Shown here piece by piece: positions 1 to 8,321 of a DNA stretch of 12,849 nt. A program made the position numbers and the translations under genes. The DNA comes from Strigomonas culicis (lineage: Eukaryota; Euglenozoa; Kinetoplastea; Trypanosomatida; Trypanosomatidae), in contig AUXH01000550.1 in assembly GCA_000482145.1 (NCBI GenBank), positions 1 to 12,849 on the forward strand, read 5' to 3'. Every line of letters starts with the position of its first letter. Within the stretch, counting starts at the first letter, position 1. The notes beneath the pieces were generated by a model, which was not told the DNA's origin, searched no databases, and worked only from the letters and a program-made list of their open reading frames with translations.

Positions 1-28
1 GTACTGCGCGGGCCGGCGGCGGCGACCG

Positions 29-30
<2 letters not shown>

Positions 31-67
<37 letters not shown>
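31..67. repeat. (GT)n microsatellite
   Basis: An uninterrupted run of about 18 GT units is seen directly. Such runs are common in trypanosomatid spacers and are length-variable. A 67-residue open frame beginning in it is an artefact of the repeat. Confidence 0.95.
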
Positions 68-68
<1 letters not shown>

Positions 69-1514
69 AGACACCCACGCGCTACCGCCGAATGTGTGGA
101 ATGGAGAGCGGGGCACCGGTGCGTGCTGTAGGCGTGCTTATGTCTTTGGAGGGAGGGCATGGCATGGTGCTGCCGACGGCGCGCCTGTATCGATGGTGAG
201 CGTACTAAAACGGCAAACGATTCGATTCTCTTAGTCGGCTGCAGCGCGTGCAAATCGATTGTGTATGACGTGGGAACTGTTTTTTTTTTTAAAAAAACGA
301 TCTCAGCTTCCGGAGCAGCCGGAACAGCGGTGTCAAAGGATCAGGAAGACGATTTTCGGAGGCAGCGGTGGAACGATATAATGAATGTATTGACGAGTAA
401 AACAATAAAACGTAATTAAGCATACACTTACTTTTTCCCTTCCCTTTCTCTCTACTTCACCTAACCTGTTGTATAACACACACTAGAGACGAAAGCCTTC
501 AGTTAAATATTTTCGTATTTTTTCCTTTTCCCACCCACCCACACCTAACACTGAAACGACCTCAAACAAACAAAAAACAAAATTATCACAATACCGGTCG
601 GTACACAATTCAAATTTTTCATTTTTTTTGTTTTTCAATCCGGTGTTTTTGTACCTCATTTCATAACAACTTCCTTTTTCCCTTTTTCATTGAGCGCGAA
701 GAAGCGCACCATAATTACCTAAATTGTACGAACGAAAATATAACTCTTTTTTCTGTAAAGACCCGCGAGGCGAAGTGCTCACGCCGGACGGGGTATCAAC
801 CACCAACAAGTAACACGTAAAAGAAGAGGCGTGGGGTACCAAGAACAGTTCCCACCTTTTTCCACCCACGAGGTGGTTTTTTGTACCAGTCACACAAAGC
901 AACCCCCGCCTCGCCCAAAACCAAGTAAATTGTTCCATCGACTCAGTCCTGTCCATAGTAAAAATCAATTCATGAAATGAAGCTTGCGTAATGAAATGAA
1001 AATTGATATACGCTCAAGCATGAAGCGGAGCGGAACGCTTGGCTCATCCTTTCTCTCCCCTTCTCTCCTATAGTACTACATGACATCTGGAGACACAAGC
1101 GTTCTGCTGGGATTTACCACTTATACACACTTTGATGCGATCGGTTGAACAGGCCGTCGTGTTGGATTGCCATCCCATCGAACAAACGTGCTTTATCTGA
1201 TGAGTTTGATTCACGTGGAAAAGAGCAGAGGAAAGAGCATAGTGTGTATCGCGACGCTGAAATTTTCACGAGGAGGAGGTGAAACGAAGCGTAAGAAGAC
1301 GACCGCTTCTCCTTATTAGTTGAATCATGAGAGATGTTTCTCACCCTATACGTTGGATTTTACACTGCTGCACTCGTTGCGAACATAATATATGAGATGG
1401 GTGAGTTTTTTTTTGTTTATTAATTGATTATTTTTTTTCATGGTTGATGTGCTCCTGTCTCTCCCTGTGTTTCATTTTATTTGGCTCGTACTTCCTTACG
1501 TCTGATCCACTTTC

Positions 1515-1573
1515 ACGACCACTCTGCCTCTCCTCTCTCTCCCTTTCTGCTCTTGTCTCATCACGTGCAGTAG
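1515..1573 (+). promoter_or_regulatory. Polypyrimidine tract and trans-splice acceptor
   Basis: A C/T-rich stretch (about 1515-1561, with runs such as CCTCTCTCTCCCTTTCTGC) is followed by AG at 1569-1570 and a second AG at 1572-1573. Either could accept the spliced leader, giving a 5' UTR of about 25 nt before the ATG at 1598. The layout is what trypanosomatid mRNA maturation requires. The exact AG is inferred. Confidence 0.6.
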
Positions 1574-1597
1574 ATTACGCCGATCCATTAGACAACT

Positions 1598-2332
1598 ATG
1601 CCTTCGGGTCCGCGGAGACGGGGCAATAAACTTGCAAGTAGCGCCACGCCGACCGCAAGGGCGGCGCATGCCGCGACGAGCATAAGTGCGAGAGCATCAT
1701 CACTGACACAGACGACGGCCGTGGGCGCACATTCCGTACAGCTGGCTGTGTCACTTAGTAGACATTCAAGTGGAAGAGCTTGTGCTGCGGAGCAGGACAA
1801 GGAGGAAATGGAAAGAAAACGGCGAGAGTATGAAAGGCTGGAAGTCGAAAAGATGAAGCAACATCTTTTCCTCACGTTCTCCGAGCTTGCATTTAGGTCC
1901 GACGCGGATAACACTAAATTTGATTCGTACGGCTATGTGTATCGCGAGTGGAGCAGTGCCATTAAAGAGAATCTAGGAGACGTAAGTGAACGTGCAGAGC
2001 CGCAATCACTGGAGGACGAAAGTACGAGTGTGGCGAAGATCTGTGAGAACTTTTTACACCGCATGGGGATTCAAAGGGTTGAACCCCCCTCGGCCGACCG
2101 CACCGACTGCACGATGCAGCAAGCAGCCCTGTTCCTCCTCGACCACTCACTCGTGCGCATCCCCAGCAGTCTGGAGCACCTGCAGCAGCGGAAGGCAGGC
2201 ATGCTGGAGAGCAACACCAAAAAGGGCTGGGGCGACGAGTTTGCGTGCGCCCTCGCATGTCTAGCGCCACACGATCAGGTGGTGGACGCGCTCCACAAGG
2301 ACGTAGATGAAAGAGGAGGTGTATGCCGTTAA
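1598..2332 (+). CDS. Hypothetical protein, 244 residues, basic N-terminus plus coiled coil
   Basis: I do not recognise this protein with confidence. Residues 1-64 contain no Asp or Glu and are rich in Ala, Ser, Thr and Arg, which would suit a mitochondrial presequence or simply a disordered leader. Residues about 65-92 are highly charged (EEMERKRREYERLEVEKMKQ) and should form a short coiled coil. The C-terminal 100 residues look globular and include a KKGWGDEFACALACL patch. That patch faintly recalls the K-x-G-x-G-[DE]-x-[VF] helix of the calponin-homology-like N-terminal domain of intraflagellar transport protein IFT57, but the likeness is too weak to name the gene. The ATG at 1598 was chosen because it lies 25-28 nt after an AG that follows a good polypyrimidine tract. 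Met71 is an alternative start that would remove the acid-free leader. There is no signal peptide or membrane segment. The product could also be a truncated copy of a longer protein. Confidence 0.6.
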   Translation: MPSGPRRRGNKLASSATPTARAAHAATSISARASSLTQTTAVGAHSVQLAVSLSRHSSGRACAAEQDKEEMERKRREYERLEVEKMKQHLFLTFSELAFRSDADNTKFDSYGYVYREWSSAIKENLGDVSERAEPQSLEDESTSVAKICENFLHRMGIQRVEPPSADRTDCTMQQAALFLLDHSLVRIPSSLEHLQQRKAGMLESNTKKGWGDEFACALACLAPHDQVVDALHKDVDERGGVCR

Positions 2333-2808
2333 GAAAATAAGTGTGTTTTATTTTCACAAGGGACTTTTTTTTGTTTTGCTCTACGTACTCCTATTTAGTG
2401 ATGTGTGACTCTATCTCTTCTGCGATGCACAGAAGGGTTCAACGGGAAAGCATCTGTGGCGATAAAACGGGAAGAACACGAAACGGCAGCATTCCCTCAA
2501 CTGCGCTCAGATAATTTAAGGAGGAGGCCCTTGCATAGGACGTGTCGGCGACGGTGGCCACACCATCATTACGCTTACCCACATTTGTACGCGGACCCTG
2601 GCTTCTGTGGCTAGGAGACCGCCAGTCGCGCGCGTAACCCTATTTGTATCTCTTCACAAAAACCGAAGAGGATGGCCATCTGTGCGAGGGCTGTCGCGTC
2701 GTCCCCCCTTTGAAACGATGTGAGCTGTCGTAGGCAAACATTTACTTTTTGTCCCAGTTCATCCGTCTACTGGTCGCGAACGGCATTACGTGAACGAGGA
2801 AAAATAGC

Positions 2809-2827
2809 GTGTGTGTGTGTGTGTGTG
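2809..2827. repeat. (GT)n microsatellite
   Basis: About nine GT units are seen directly in the spacer. Confidence 0.9.
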
Positions 2828-3005
2828 ATGGAATGTGCTTCCGGAACTCTAGATGCATGCTTGCCGTCCGCAGCAGTGCGTTTTCGCGTTCCTGTTCCAC
2901 GGCACTACACTCGGAGAGGAAACACGCATACACTTGATTCCAATGAAAGGAGAATATATGATGGGACGCACAACGACAGCTTATACTCAAAGTGAATTAC
3001 CTCTG

Positions 3006-3022
3006 AGAGTGCTTAGCACTCT
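3006..3022. repeat. Perfect 7-bp hairpin with TTA loop
   Basis: AGAGTGC and GCACTCT are exact reverse complements separated by TTA. No T run follows immediately, so it is not a bacterial-type terminator. It may act as an RNA stem-loop in a UTR or may be chance. Confidence 0.5.
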
Positions 3023-3402
3023 AAAATAATTACATTCTTTCAACTGCAGTGTGTTTTCATACACGTGTATTCCAGTTCTATACTCTTTTATCACTACAGT
3101 GCTCTCTTTCGTGTGTTTTGTTTTCATATGATATTTGCGGTTCATTCATGGAGTGCGCTTTCCTCTCTTTTCTCTTTACAGCCCTTTCCCTCATCTAAGA
3201 CATTTTTGTTTGTCGCTGCATCTCTTTTATTTATTTTTCTGCATCGCACGTCATTATTTCGACGGTGTTGAGCGTGGTACCACCAACGTGTCCGCCCCCC
3301 CCCTCCCCCGTACAATTGGCGCGACACGTGCTGAGTGTGCCGCCCGTTTTCGCATGGAGCAGAGAAGCGGTGACTCCCTCACCCCACGTCCGCAAACCCG
3401 AG

Positions 3403-3423
3403 GTGTGTGTCTGTGTGTGTGTG
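3403..3423. repeat. Interrupted (GT)n microsatellite
   Basis: GT units interrupted by one C at 3411, seen directly. Confidence 0.85.
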
Positions 3424-4002
3424 CGACCCTCATGGAAGCTCGCTTCGCTAAGAGCGTGCGCGTTACGGGGAAGTGTGTAAACGAAGCGCACAGTTCATGT
3501 ATCTAACCCTCACTAAGTGCGTGTACCTACTCTCAGTTACACGATCAGATGTGTCGAGAAGTGTTGAAGGACGCTGGATTGCACACTTCGCTTTGTGCTC
3601 TCACAGGGATGTGTTTCCCTCTCACATTCATACGTTCAGGTTTGCATCACTTGAGGCACACTTTCATGCGTGCTGTATTGGATGGGGTTGCTGTAGAAAC
3701 TTTACGTTTTTTTTTTGTTTTTTTCTGCTGCTGCTGAAAAATACCCATACCCACAGATCCATAGAAGCTAAATCAGAGCATCGATGTTGGTTTGGCAAAA
3801 CAACAACAACAACCAAACACTGTGTTCTGGTTACTAGCTGTTACAAGTTACATCATTTACATCCCGAAGTACTTGAACGGGGATACCGACGCCGGTGGTA
3901 CGTGGTTTCTACGTTTTCTTGTTCTTCTTGAATTACAGTATTTTTACTTGTTTCCGTGGAGTAGCTGTTTCTGTTCCTCTAATTCTTCTCCTAATGATAT
4001 AC

Positions 4003-4030
4003 ATATATATATATATATATATATGTATAT
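4003..4030. repeat. (TA)n microsatellite
   Basis: An AT/TA run of about 13 units with one G interruption at 4025. It is self-complementary and could extrude a hairpin. No function is evident. Confidence 0.9.
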
Positions 4031-4125
4031 TGTAACGGATTCAGCGAGCTTTTTTCGTGAAGCGAAGGACGGTGCGTCGTGGAGCATGATAGCTGCATGG
4101 AAGTGGCGGTGGCGACACATCAGAG

Positions 4126-4140
4126 ACATGCTTAGCATGT
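4126..4140. repeat. Perfect 6-bp hairpin with TTA loop
   Basis: ACATGC and GCATGT are exact reverse complements around TTA. The loop and the GC closing pairs match the hairpin at 3006-3022, while the outer pairs differ. Confidence 0.45.
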
Positions 4141-4169
4141 TACCATAACTGTCTGTCTAATGAATCCAT

Positions 4170-4291
4170 TATCTCTTTTCACATCTCTCGCTTTTAGGTT
4201 TCGCTTTGTTTTCTTCTTTCACTTCCCTTTCTTCTCAGTGTTCTTTTCACTCCCTTTGGCCCTAGCTCCTCTATCCATCACCGCCTGGTAG
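4170..4291 (+). promoter_or_regulatory. Polypyrimidine tract and trans-splice acceptor region of the surface-protein gene
   Basis: A long pyrimidine-rich stretch runs upstream of the ATG at 4325. Candidate acceptor AGs are at 4197-4198, 4237-4238, 4264-4265 and 4290-4291. The AG at 4237-4238 follows the longest uninterrupted C/T stretch (about 4202-4236) and would leave a 5' UTR of about 86 nt. Which AG is used is inferred. Confidence 0.6.
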
Positions 4292-4324
4292 CAACTACAA
4301 GCATACCGGACATACTTCCACACC

Positions 4325-6367
4325 ATGAAGTCGTTCTACAAACTGATACCATGGACGTCACTTTATACTATCGTGCTGTGTGCGGCAGTGCTGCTGGCTG
4401 TCTGTCCGACGAGTGCCACAACGACAAATTCCGTCACAGGCAGCTTCACCTTATCCAACCGTGCCATCAATGACGTGGTGTACGATGTCAGCAAGATGAC
4501 CAGCTCCTCAAGCAATGCGACTGGTTCCGTCACCGACTGTACCATCTCTGGGGGTGGCGTGAGCTTCACCGGCTTCTCGAGTTCCGTCGCGACGACCATT
4601 CCCTCGTTCAACCTGACCATGACGCAGACGACAGTCACGGACGCTTCCATCGTGATCACCGGCTACTTCCCGGCCTACTCCAACTTGGTGGTCTCGCACA
4701 CGACGGCCACGATGAAGGGCACCACCTCATTGTACGACTTCCGCAGTCTCGTACCTCAAAACTATGTGATCGTCTATGTGTATGAGACCACCGCGACGTG
4801 GGACAAGGACGGCACCGGTGGCGCTGTACTGTACATGGGTGGCTCTGTGCGACAGCTGATCAACGGGTACAGTGGCCTCTACCTAGTGAACACGTACGCC
4901 ACGTATGCCGCGCACATACTGCATCAGGTGCTGCCGACGTGCACGCCCAGTAATGCCCATTGCTTGGATGTCAACAACGGTGTTTTTACAATTGACGTCG
5001 CGACGTGTACAAAGTGCACCGGCGAGTTTCTCCGAAGTGAGAACAAGGTGTCCTTCCTGACTGGGGCGTACAGCGGCGTGGTGCGCATCTCGAACTGCAC
5101 GTCGACGGGTGGCCAACCTTTCATAAGAAGTGCAGGCTCTGCTTCGTTTGAGTTCTCTGGTATCGGGAACTTACTGTTTTATGGTATAACGACGGATGGA
5201 GCATTCATGGATTCCACAACTGTTGTACCTCAATTCGTGGGGAACGGCTACTTGTCGTTCATGCACATTAATACTATCTCCATGGGTAAAACAACATCCA
5301 ACTTACCCAAGCTAAGTGGGACGGGAAATATTGTGTGGATGGGCAACATCACCTTGGATGGCACGTTCATGACTTCCATCTCTGACCTGACCGCGAACTA
5401 TTTCAACGCCAACTACTTCCTGGACCCCTACGGCATGGTCAGCGATGTCACGGGGATAACGGGTGTTACGGACGCGGTTGGGTCCCCGGCCTCCGTGTTC
5501 TGCACGCGCTCCGGCTTCACCAACGCCTCGTGGCAGCCGTTCAACACGTGGAAGCGCGCCCAGTGCAACTGTGCGCGCGGCACCCACGGGCCGTACTGCA
5601 TGCCGGTATGGGACCCCATCTCGTACTACGTGAACTACAAGGGAGGGGACACAGTCATTCCGCTGAGCACCGGTTTTCTCGTCGGGCTCATCATGGTGCC
5701 GATTGCTGTTGTGCTCGCGTTGCTGGTTCTGCTCTTCTTTGGCATTCTGTACTGCCGAAAGAAACGGAGTGTCAGGTATGTTTGTGAGAGTGATGCCACA
5801 AGCGACGTGTACACTACTGACCTACTGAGCTGTCGGAATGGATCGATGCGCGGCCGGACTGCCTCACAGAACTCTTTTTCGTATTACGGCAAAAACCCAT
5901 CGACTCTGAATCGCCGGACCAATTCTCAGGGCTCCATGGCATCGCTCAACAGAGAGTCATCGACCCTCAACCGCCGGACCAATTCTCAGGGCTCCATGGC
6001 GTCGCGCAACAGAGAGTCATCGACCCTCAACCGCCGGACCAATTCTCAGGGCTCCATGGCGTCGCGCAACAGAGAGTCATCGACCCTCAACCGTCGGACC
6101 AATTCTCAGGGCTCCATGGCGTCGCGCAACAGGGATCCACCGGCGCAGCGTGCGCCACGCCGGACGAATTCGCAGGGGTCGATGTCATCGTACTCCCGAA
6201 ATCACGTTCAGGGCGACGACGCTCCGCGGTGGCCCGGAGAGGGTGGCGGTCTCTCGCGGCAGCGCAGCAGCGGGGGCCTCAACGGGCGGCGCCGCTCCTC
6301 CAGCAGCATCCGCTACGTCGACCTGGAGGCGAGCGGCGGGGGGGATGACTGGGAGTACGCCATGTAA
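4325..6367 (+). CDS. Type I surface membrane protein with beta-helix-like ectodomain and repeat-bearing tail
   Basis: This 680-residue protein has a clear N-terminal signal peptide (about residues 1-31, hydrophobic core VLCAAVLLAVC). The Ser/Thr/Gly-rich ectodomain has several N-glycosylation sequons (N64, N96, N257, N341, N400). A CTKC motif lies at 228-231, and a Cys cluster at 414-425 (CNC...GPYC) is followed by PVWDPISYYVNY. One transmembrane helix spans about 449-476, followed by a basic CRKKR stop-transfer and a tail of about 200 residues. Spaced short G-x-G-[hydrophobic] rungs about 27 residues apart (near 278, 305 and 331) suggest a right-handed beta-helix, as proposed for large kinetoplastid surface families such as DGF-1. 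The overall plan also resembles Leishmania-type surface antigen-like proteins. I infer a plasma- or flagellar-membrane protein and do not know its ligand. The tail carries four 20-residue repeats plus a degenerate fifth and ends with a YVDLEA motif also found in the downstream paralogue. The frame is intact, and the ATG fits the splice region 5' of it. Confidence 0.88.
   Translation: MKSFYKLIPWTSLYTIVLCAAVLLAVCPTSATTTNSVTGSFTLSNRAINDVVYDVSKMTSSSSNATGSVTDCTISGGGVSFTGFSSSVATTIPSFNLTMTQTTVTDASIVITGYFPAYSNLVVSHTTATMKGTTSLYDFRSLVPQNYVIVYVYETTATWDKDGTGGAVLYMGGSVRQLINGYSGLYLVNTYATYAAHILHQVLPTCTPSNAHCLDVNNGVFTIDVATCTKCTGEFLRSENKVSFLTGAYSGVVRISNCTSTGGQPFIRSAGSASFEFSGIGNLLFYGITTDGAFMDSTTVVPQFVGNGYLSFMHINTISMGKTTSNLPKLSGTGNIVWMGNITLDGTFMTSISDLTANYFNANYFLDPYGMVSDVTGITGVTDAVGSPASVFCTRSGFTNASWQPFNTWKRAQCNCARGTHGPYCMPVWDPISYYVNYKGGDTVIPLSTGFLVGLIMVPIAVVLALLVLLFFGILYCRKKRSVRYVCESDATSDVYTTDLLSCRNGSMRGRTASQNSFSYYGKNPSTLNRRTNSQGSMASLNRESSTLNRRTNSQGSMASRNRESSTLNRRTNSQGSMASRNRESSTLNRRTNSQGSMASRNRDPPAQRAPRRTNSQGSMSSYSRNHVQGDDAPRWPGEGGGLSRQRSSGGLNGRRRSSSSIRYVDLEASGGGDDWEYAM
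5897..6187 (+). repeat. 60-bp in-frame tandem repeat encoding SSTLNRRTNSQGSMASRNRE
   Basis: Four near-identical 60-bp units (5897-5956, 5957-6016, 6017-6076, 6077-6136) are followed by a diverged fifth unit (6137-6187) that keeps RRTNSQGSM. Units 2-4 differ at very few bases, which indicates recent expansion or ongoing homogenisation. The preceding RTASQNSF (about residues 511-518) looks like a remnant of an older copy. The repeat lies in the predicted cytoplasmic tail. Each copy offers an R-R-T-N-S site that fits basophilic kinase consensuses, so repeat number would set the number of phosphorylation or docking sites. That role is inference. Confidence 0.95.
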
Positions 6368-6613
6368 TGGTGCTTCTCTGAACAGAACCGGATTGAGCCA
6401 GCGGAGGTGTGCGCAGGATTCTCTTGTCGTGCATGCTCGCACATCTGTGACGTCACGCAGCCCCGGCCTCATGCTGTGTTCATGGGCGTGGAGTTGCGTG
6501 CCCGACAGTGACTAGAAAGAAGAACGAAATAATGCTAAACCTTGCTTTTTTTTTTCCTTTTCTTGTTTTTTTTTTTACGTGTGCATATATGAGTGTTTTA
6601 CCTTGTCGCAGCC

Positions 6614-6650
6614 GTTGTAAGACCTAGCGCACAGCTAGACTACTTACAAC
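6614..6650 (+). other. Two-tier RNA hairpin in the presumed 3' UTR
   Basis: GTTGTAAG (6614-6621) pairs perfectly with CTTACAAC (6643-6650), and nested inside CTAGC (6624-6628) pairs perfectly with GCTAG (6634-6638) around the loop GCACA. An asymmetric internal loop (AC opposite ACTA) separates the two stems. It starts about 250 nt downstream of the stop codon of the surface-protein gene. Trypanosomatids control much of their gene expression through 3' UTR elements, so a stability or translation element is a reasonable inference. Confidence 0.5.
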
Positions 6651-6819
6651 CAGTGAAAATGACAAAGTATTGAGTATTTACCCAGTTTTTTGCTTTCTTG
6701 TATCCATTTAATGAACGTACATTGTATTGTTCTAACCTTCTCACTGTTATTTATGTATTTCTTCTATTACTGTTTTTTTTTTTTGTTTTGACTAACCTTC
6801 TCTTTTGTTTTCTTCTTAT

Positions 6820-6835
6820 ACACACACACACACAC
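6820..6835. repeat. (CA)n microsatellite
   Basis: About eight AC/CA units seen directly in the T-rich spacer. Confidence 0.85.
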
Positions 6836-8321
6836 CGAAAAGTGTAGTACATATATGTATATACATAAGATTTTTTTTTCATAATAGAACATCTTTTTCG
6901 TTTCTGTTTTTTTTTTTTGTAGTTGTATATATCTTCCCTTCCTTCTTTGTTGTGCGTTAACACAGTCGGCAAATGTTTGTGATTCTTATGTCGTTGTGTC
7001 CTCTTTTCTTTGCTCAGGTCTATATGAACGAGTTTTGTATGTATTCCATGCAAGGCTTCTCTAATGCACTGTAGCGACAGCGAAAGCAAACGAACATGTT
7101 AACAGCACGAACATTCGAAGTAGAATAATAGGACAGACGAATTGTTTGGCGAGGAAAAAGTAGTTTCTTTCATTCAACTACAATAATTGTTTTGTGTGTA
7201 TTATTTCAAACAATTTTTATTGAATTTCTTTTTCATTTTTTCTCACCTAGCGTGAATGAAATAACAGGAGAACTATAAAAACAAACAAACAAACAACCAC
7301 ATTCTTGTATCTCTGTTTTTTCAATAGTATTTTTCTTTTTTTCTTTTCAGTGAATTTGTTTTATTTTAATTTCTTTAGAAAGATGTACATCTTTGTCAAG
7401 AATCAATATGGTTGAATTTGTTTTTACTTTCCTTTGGAAATTTTGGTTTTTTTTTTTTTTTGTTATAATACAAACAAACAAAGAATAATGAATAGAAACA
7501 GGAAGCTAAAGTGCACTTCCGGGCATGTGAAACAGAATTAGTACTTGAAGGAGTTTCCTACTTAATGAACATCTCTTTCTGTTCACAACTATTTACATTT
7601 TCTTTTATGAACGCGAATACGTACATAAAGGAATCTGATAGCAATAATAAGGGAAAATATGCTTTTGTATTGTACATATCTACAGACCATTTTTACTTTT
7701 TGTGGAGGCCTGCGAATGCGTCTGCGCTTTCTGTGAATAGCACTCTTTTATTTCCTTTCTTTTGATTTCCTTTCTTTTGTTCTTTTCTGGTACAGCGAAA
7801 GAACACGCGCAGTCCGTGCACATGCGTGGTCATCAGTACATGTGCGTCTATGTGTGAGAGGGCGCTCACTGTATACGAGGGCACGGAGTTGTGTTTTTGT
7901 GCATTGCATCATTACTGCCTCTCTCCCGTATTCTTCATAGTCTGTACACTGCCTTATTCTTCTTAGAGATTGACCTTTTTATCACCCTTGAATGTAGATG
8001 TACTGCTTCTTTGAGACCGCCAGGATGGGATGAATGGACATTGCAGGCGAGACGTTTGAGGGTAGCGGAGCATCCCCTGCAGCTGCACATGGGATGTGGC
8101 GAGCGATGCTGCGCGTCTCTTGCGCCTGCTGTGCGCGCGCACTTGCGGCCCCGCTACGTGCCCCGCAGTCACACACAGCGCCGAGTTGGGTAGTGATGGG
8201 AGGCTTGCAGCAGCGCACACGTGCTGAAATGGATGTGGGAGTGGCAGACCCGAGGACAAGAATAGTAGCCATAGGCGTGCGACTGTGTATGTGTATTGGG
8301 CTCTGTAGGGAGTGTTAAGGA

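Larger units (their letters stand above)
1..1597. other. Spacer without a convincing gene
   Basis: No reading frame here looks like a real protein. The short open frames translate microsatellite or T-rich sequence and show no domain or composition typical of a gene. The stretch holds a GT microsatellite at its left end, several T runs (for example around 280-290 and 1405-1440) and, at the right end, the splice region of the 244-residue gene. It probably represents the 3' UTR of a gene lying to the left plus intergenic DNA. A degenerate gene fragment cannot be excluded by eye. Confidence 0.55.
2333..4324. other. Long spacer between the hypothetical gene and the surface-protein gene
   Basis: About 2 kb without a supportable gene. 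It contains two GT runs, a TA run, two small perfect hairpins sharing a GCTTAGC centre, a CAA run near 3800, and several pyrimidine-rich stretches each followed by AG. Open frames here of up to 152 codons are rich in Cys, His, Phe and Ser, start at arbitrary ATGs and show no domain, so I treat them as chance. The left part is probably the 3' UTR of the upstream gene and the right part the 5' flank of the downstream one. Confidence 0.55.
6368..8321. other. Spacer between surface-protein gene and its broken paralogue
   Basis: About 1.95 kb, strongly T-rich, with no supportable gene. It contains a 37-nt imperfect hairpin at 6614-6650, an AU-rich TTATTTAT at 6747-6754, a CA run (6820-6835), an AAAC run (about 7279-7297) and a 15-T tract (7447-7461). 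The first several hundred bases are presumably the 3' UTR of the surface-protein gene. From about 8034 a 94-codon frame (stop TAA 8316-8318) is in phase with the following pseudogene. It has a faint MGG...Q match to residues 171-176 of the intact protein, so it may be a badly decayed 5' part of that gene, but I cannot support that firmly. Confidence 0.5.

Noticed and set aside
687..968. A 93-codon minus-strand frame in the left spacer
   Set aside because: No recognisable motif, it is opposite to the direction of all other genes, and it lacks a convincing polypyrimidine-AG upstream on that strand.
2631..2645. GTAACCCTATTT as telomeric repeat
   Set aside because: It is a single partial match to CCCTAA with no tandem array.
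3473..3931. A 152-codon + strand frame in the spacer, with other overlapping frames of 60-123 codons
   Set aside because: Composition is that of T-rich spacer (Phe, Cys, His, Ser), several frames overlap without one standing out, and no domain, signal peptide or clear splice-start arrangement favours any.
7511..7765. An 84-codon + strand frame in the T-rich spacer
   Set aside because: It has no recognisable motif, its Phe/Ser/Asn-rich composition matches the surrounding AT-rich DNA, and it does not start at an ATG with a clear acceptor.
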